Assembly (NCBI GenBank): GCA_963743595.1
Contig: CAVURW010000027.1
Span: forward strand, 20,821 to 84,820
DNA length: 64,000 nt
Direction of reading: 5' to 3'
Origin: CAVURW01 sp963743595
GTDB taxonomy: Bacteria > Verrucomicrobiota > Verrucomicrobiia > Methylacidiphilales > UBA1321
In this document: positions 63,863 through 64,000 of the stretch, in pieces
Numbering within the stretch: the stretch's first letter is position 1
Layout: each line of letters opens with the position of its first letter
The notes under the pieces: model-generated
The model's database searches: none
Seen by the model: only the letters and a program-made list of their open reading frames with translations
What the model was told of the DNA's origin: nothing
Made by a program: the position numbers and the translations under genes

Positions 63863-64000
63863 ATGGCTACTTCACAAAATACAGTCGACCACCTGCTCGA
63901 TCAGCTTCCGGGCGCACTGAGCGTCTCGGCTCGTAAAATGTTTGGCGAATACGCGCTTTATTGCGACGAAAACTCTTTGTGAAGCCGACCGAGGCCGCCG
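63863..64000 (+). pseudogene. tfoX: TfoX N-terminal-domain gene with internal deletion, cut by the window end
   Basis: From ATG 63863 the frame gives the TfoX lead-in (ARKMFGEYALYCDE) and then stops at 63980-63982. In another frame the sequence after the stop region reads LFVKPTEAA, which is the usual TfoX continuation. Normally about ten residues stand between these two pieces, so a deletion of some 30 bases with a frame change has occurred, or the sequence has an error. It cannot make a normal TfoX domain. Confidence 0.6.

Overview
The window looks like a chromosomal segment from a Gram-negative bacterium of the PVC group, most likely a verrucomicrobium. This is inferred, not proven. The grounds are moderately high G+C, an orphan BtaA-like enzyme, a repeat protein of the homing-endonuclease-associated type, a MoxR-DUF58-BatA-vWA-DUF4159 gene train, a sedolisin with a Pro/Thr tail, and several very large low-complexity proteins. 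Genes are densely packed on both strands. No gap exceeds about 300 bases. The longest are 34631-34918, 48871-49106 and 44514-44740.

Layout. 1-7490: an HD-domain nuclease fragment cut by the window start, an orphan transposase-type HTH protein, a class III sirtuin, the PLP-homeostasis protein YggS, and an operon with guaB3 and aroD flanked by small membrane proteins. An AT-richer stretch follows with an unknown gene (6136-6663) and a frameshifted gene (6805-7487). 7603-9467: two small membrane-anchored proteins followed by a retron-type reverse transcriptase whose start codon lies in the loop of a perfect 9-bp hairpin. 9464-17304 (minus strand): AI-2E-family permease, OmpA-like protein, tRNA-Gly(CCC), a monothiol thioredoxin-like protein and a ~1730-residue Pro/Ala/Val-rich tail-anchored repeat protein. 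17527-28900: BtaA-like aminocarboxypropyl transferase, a polytopic glycosyltransferase-like protein with an inverted 3' remnant of a paralogue abutting it, a short Kelch-like protein, TatD, a secreted HEAT-like protein, a DMT permease, an SPFH protein with a small partner, and an FAD amine-oxidase-like protein with a C-terminal zinc ribbon. 29046-33521: two tandem giant Ala/His/Gly-rich paralogues. 33551-46639: sulfotransferase, YHYH protein, recA, dnaG (zinc ligands largely lost), DUF1345 protein, GH2 glycosidase, a four-repeat HNH-associated protein, a GT9 heptosyltransferase and a Bax-inhibitor-1 protein. 46644-48870: a truncated GAF protein overlapping a PAS-PAS hybrid histidine kinase. 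49107-63851: a plus-strand run of sedolisin protease, DUF3857/transglutaminase protein with a degenerate caspase-like N-terminus, MoxR ATPase, DUF58, BatA-like, a large coiled-coil membrane protein, a vWA/GATase-like membrane protein and DUF4159. The window ends in a TfoX-like gene with an internal deletion.

The clearest functional unit is the MoxR-to-DUF4159 train (54243-63851). Its genes overlap or nearly touch, and it is expected to form a membrane-bound AAA+/vWA module acting in the envelope. The least explained elements are the reverse transcriptase locus, the ~1730-residue tail-anchored protein and the tandem Ala/His-rich pair.
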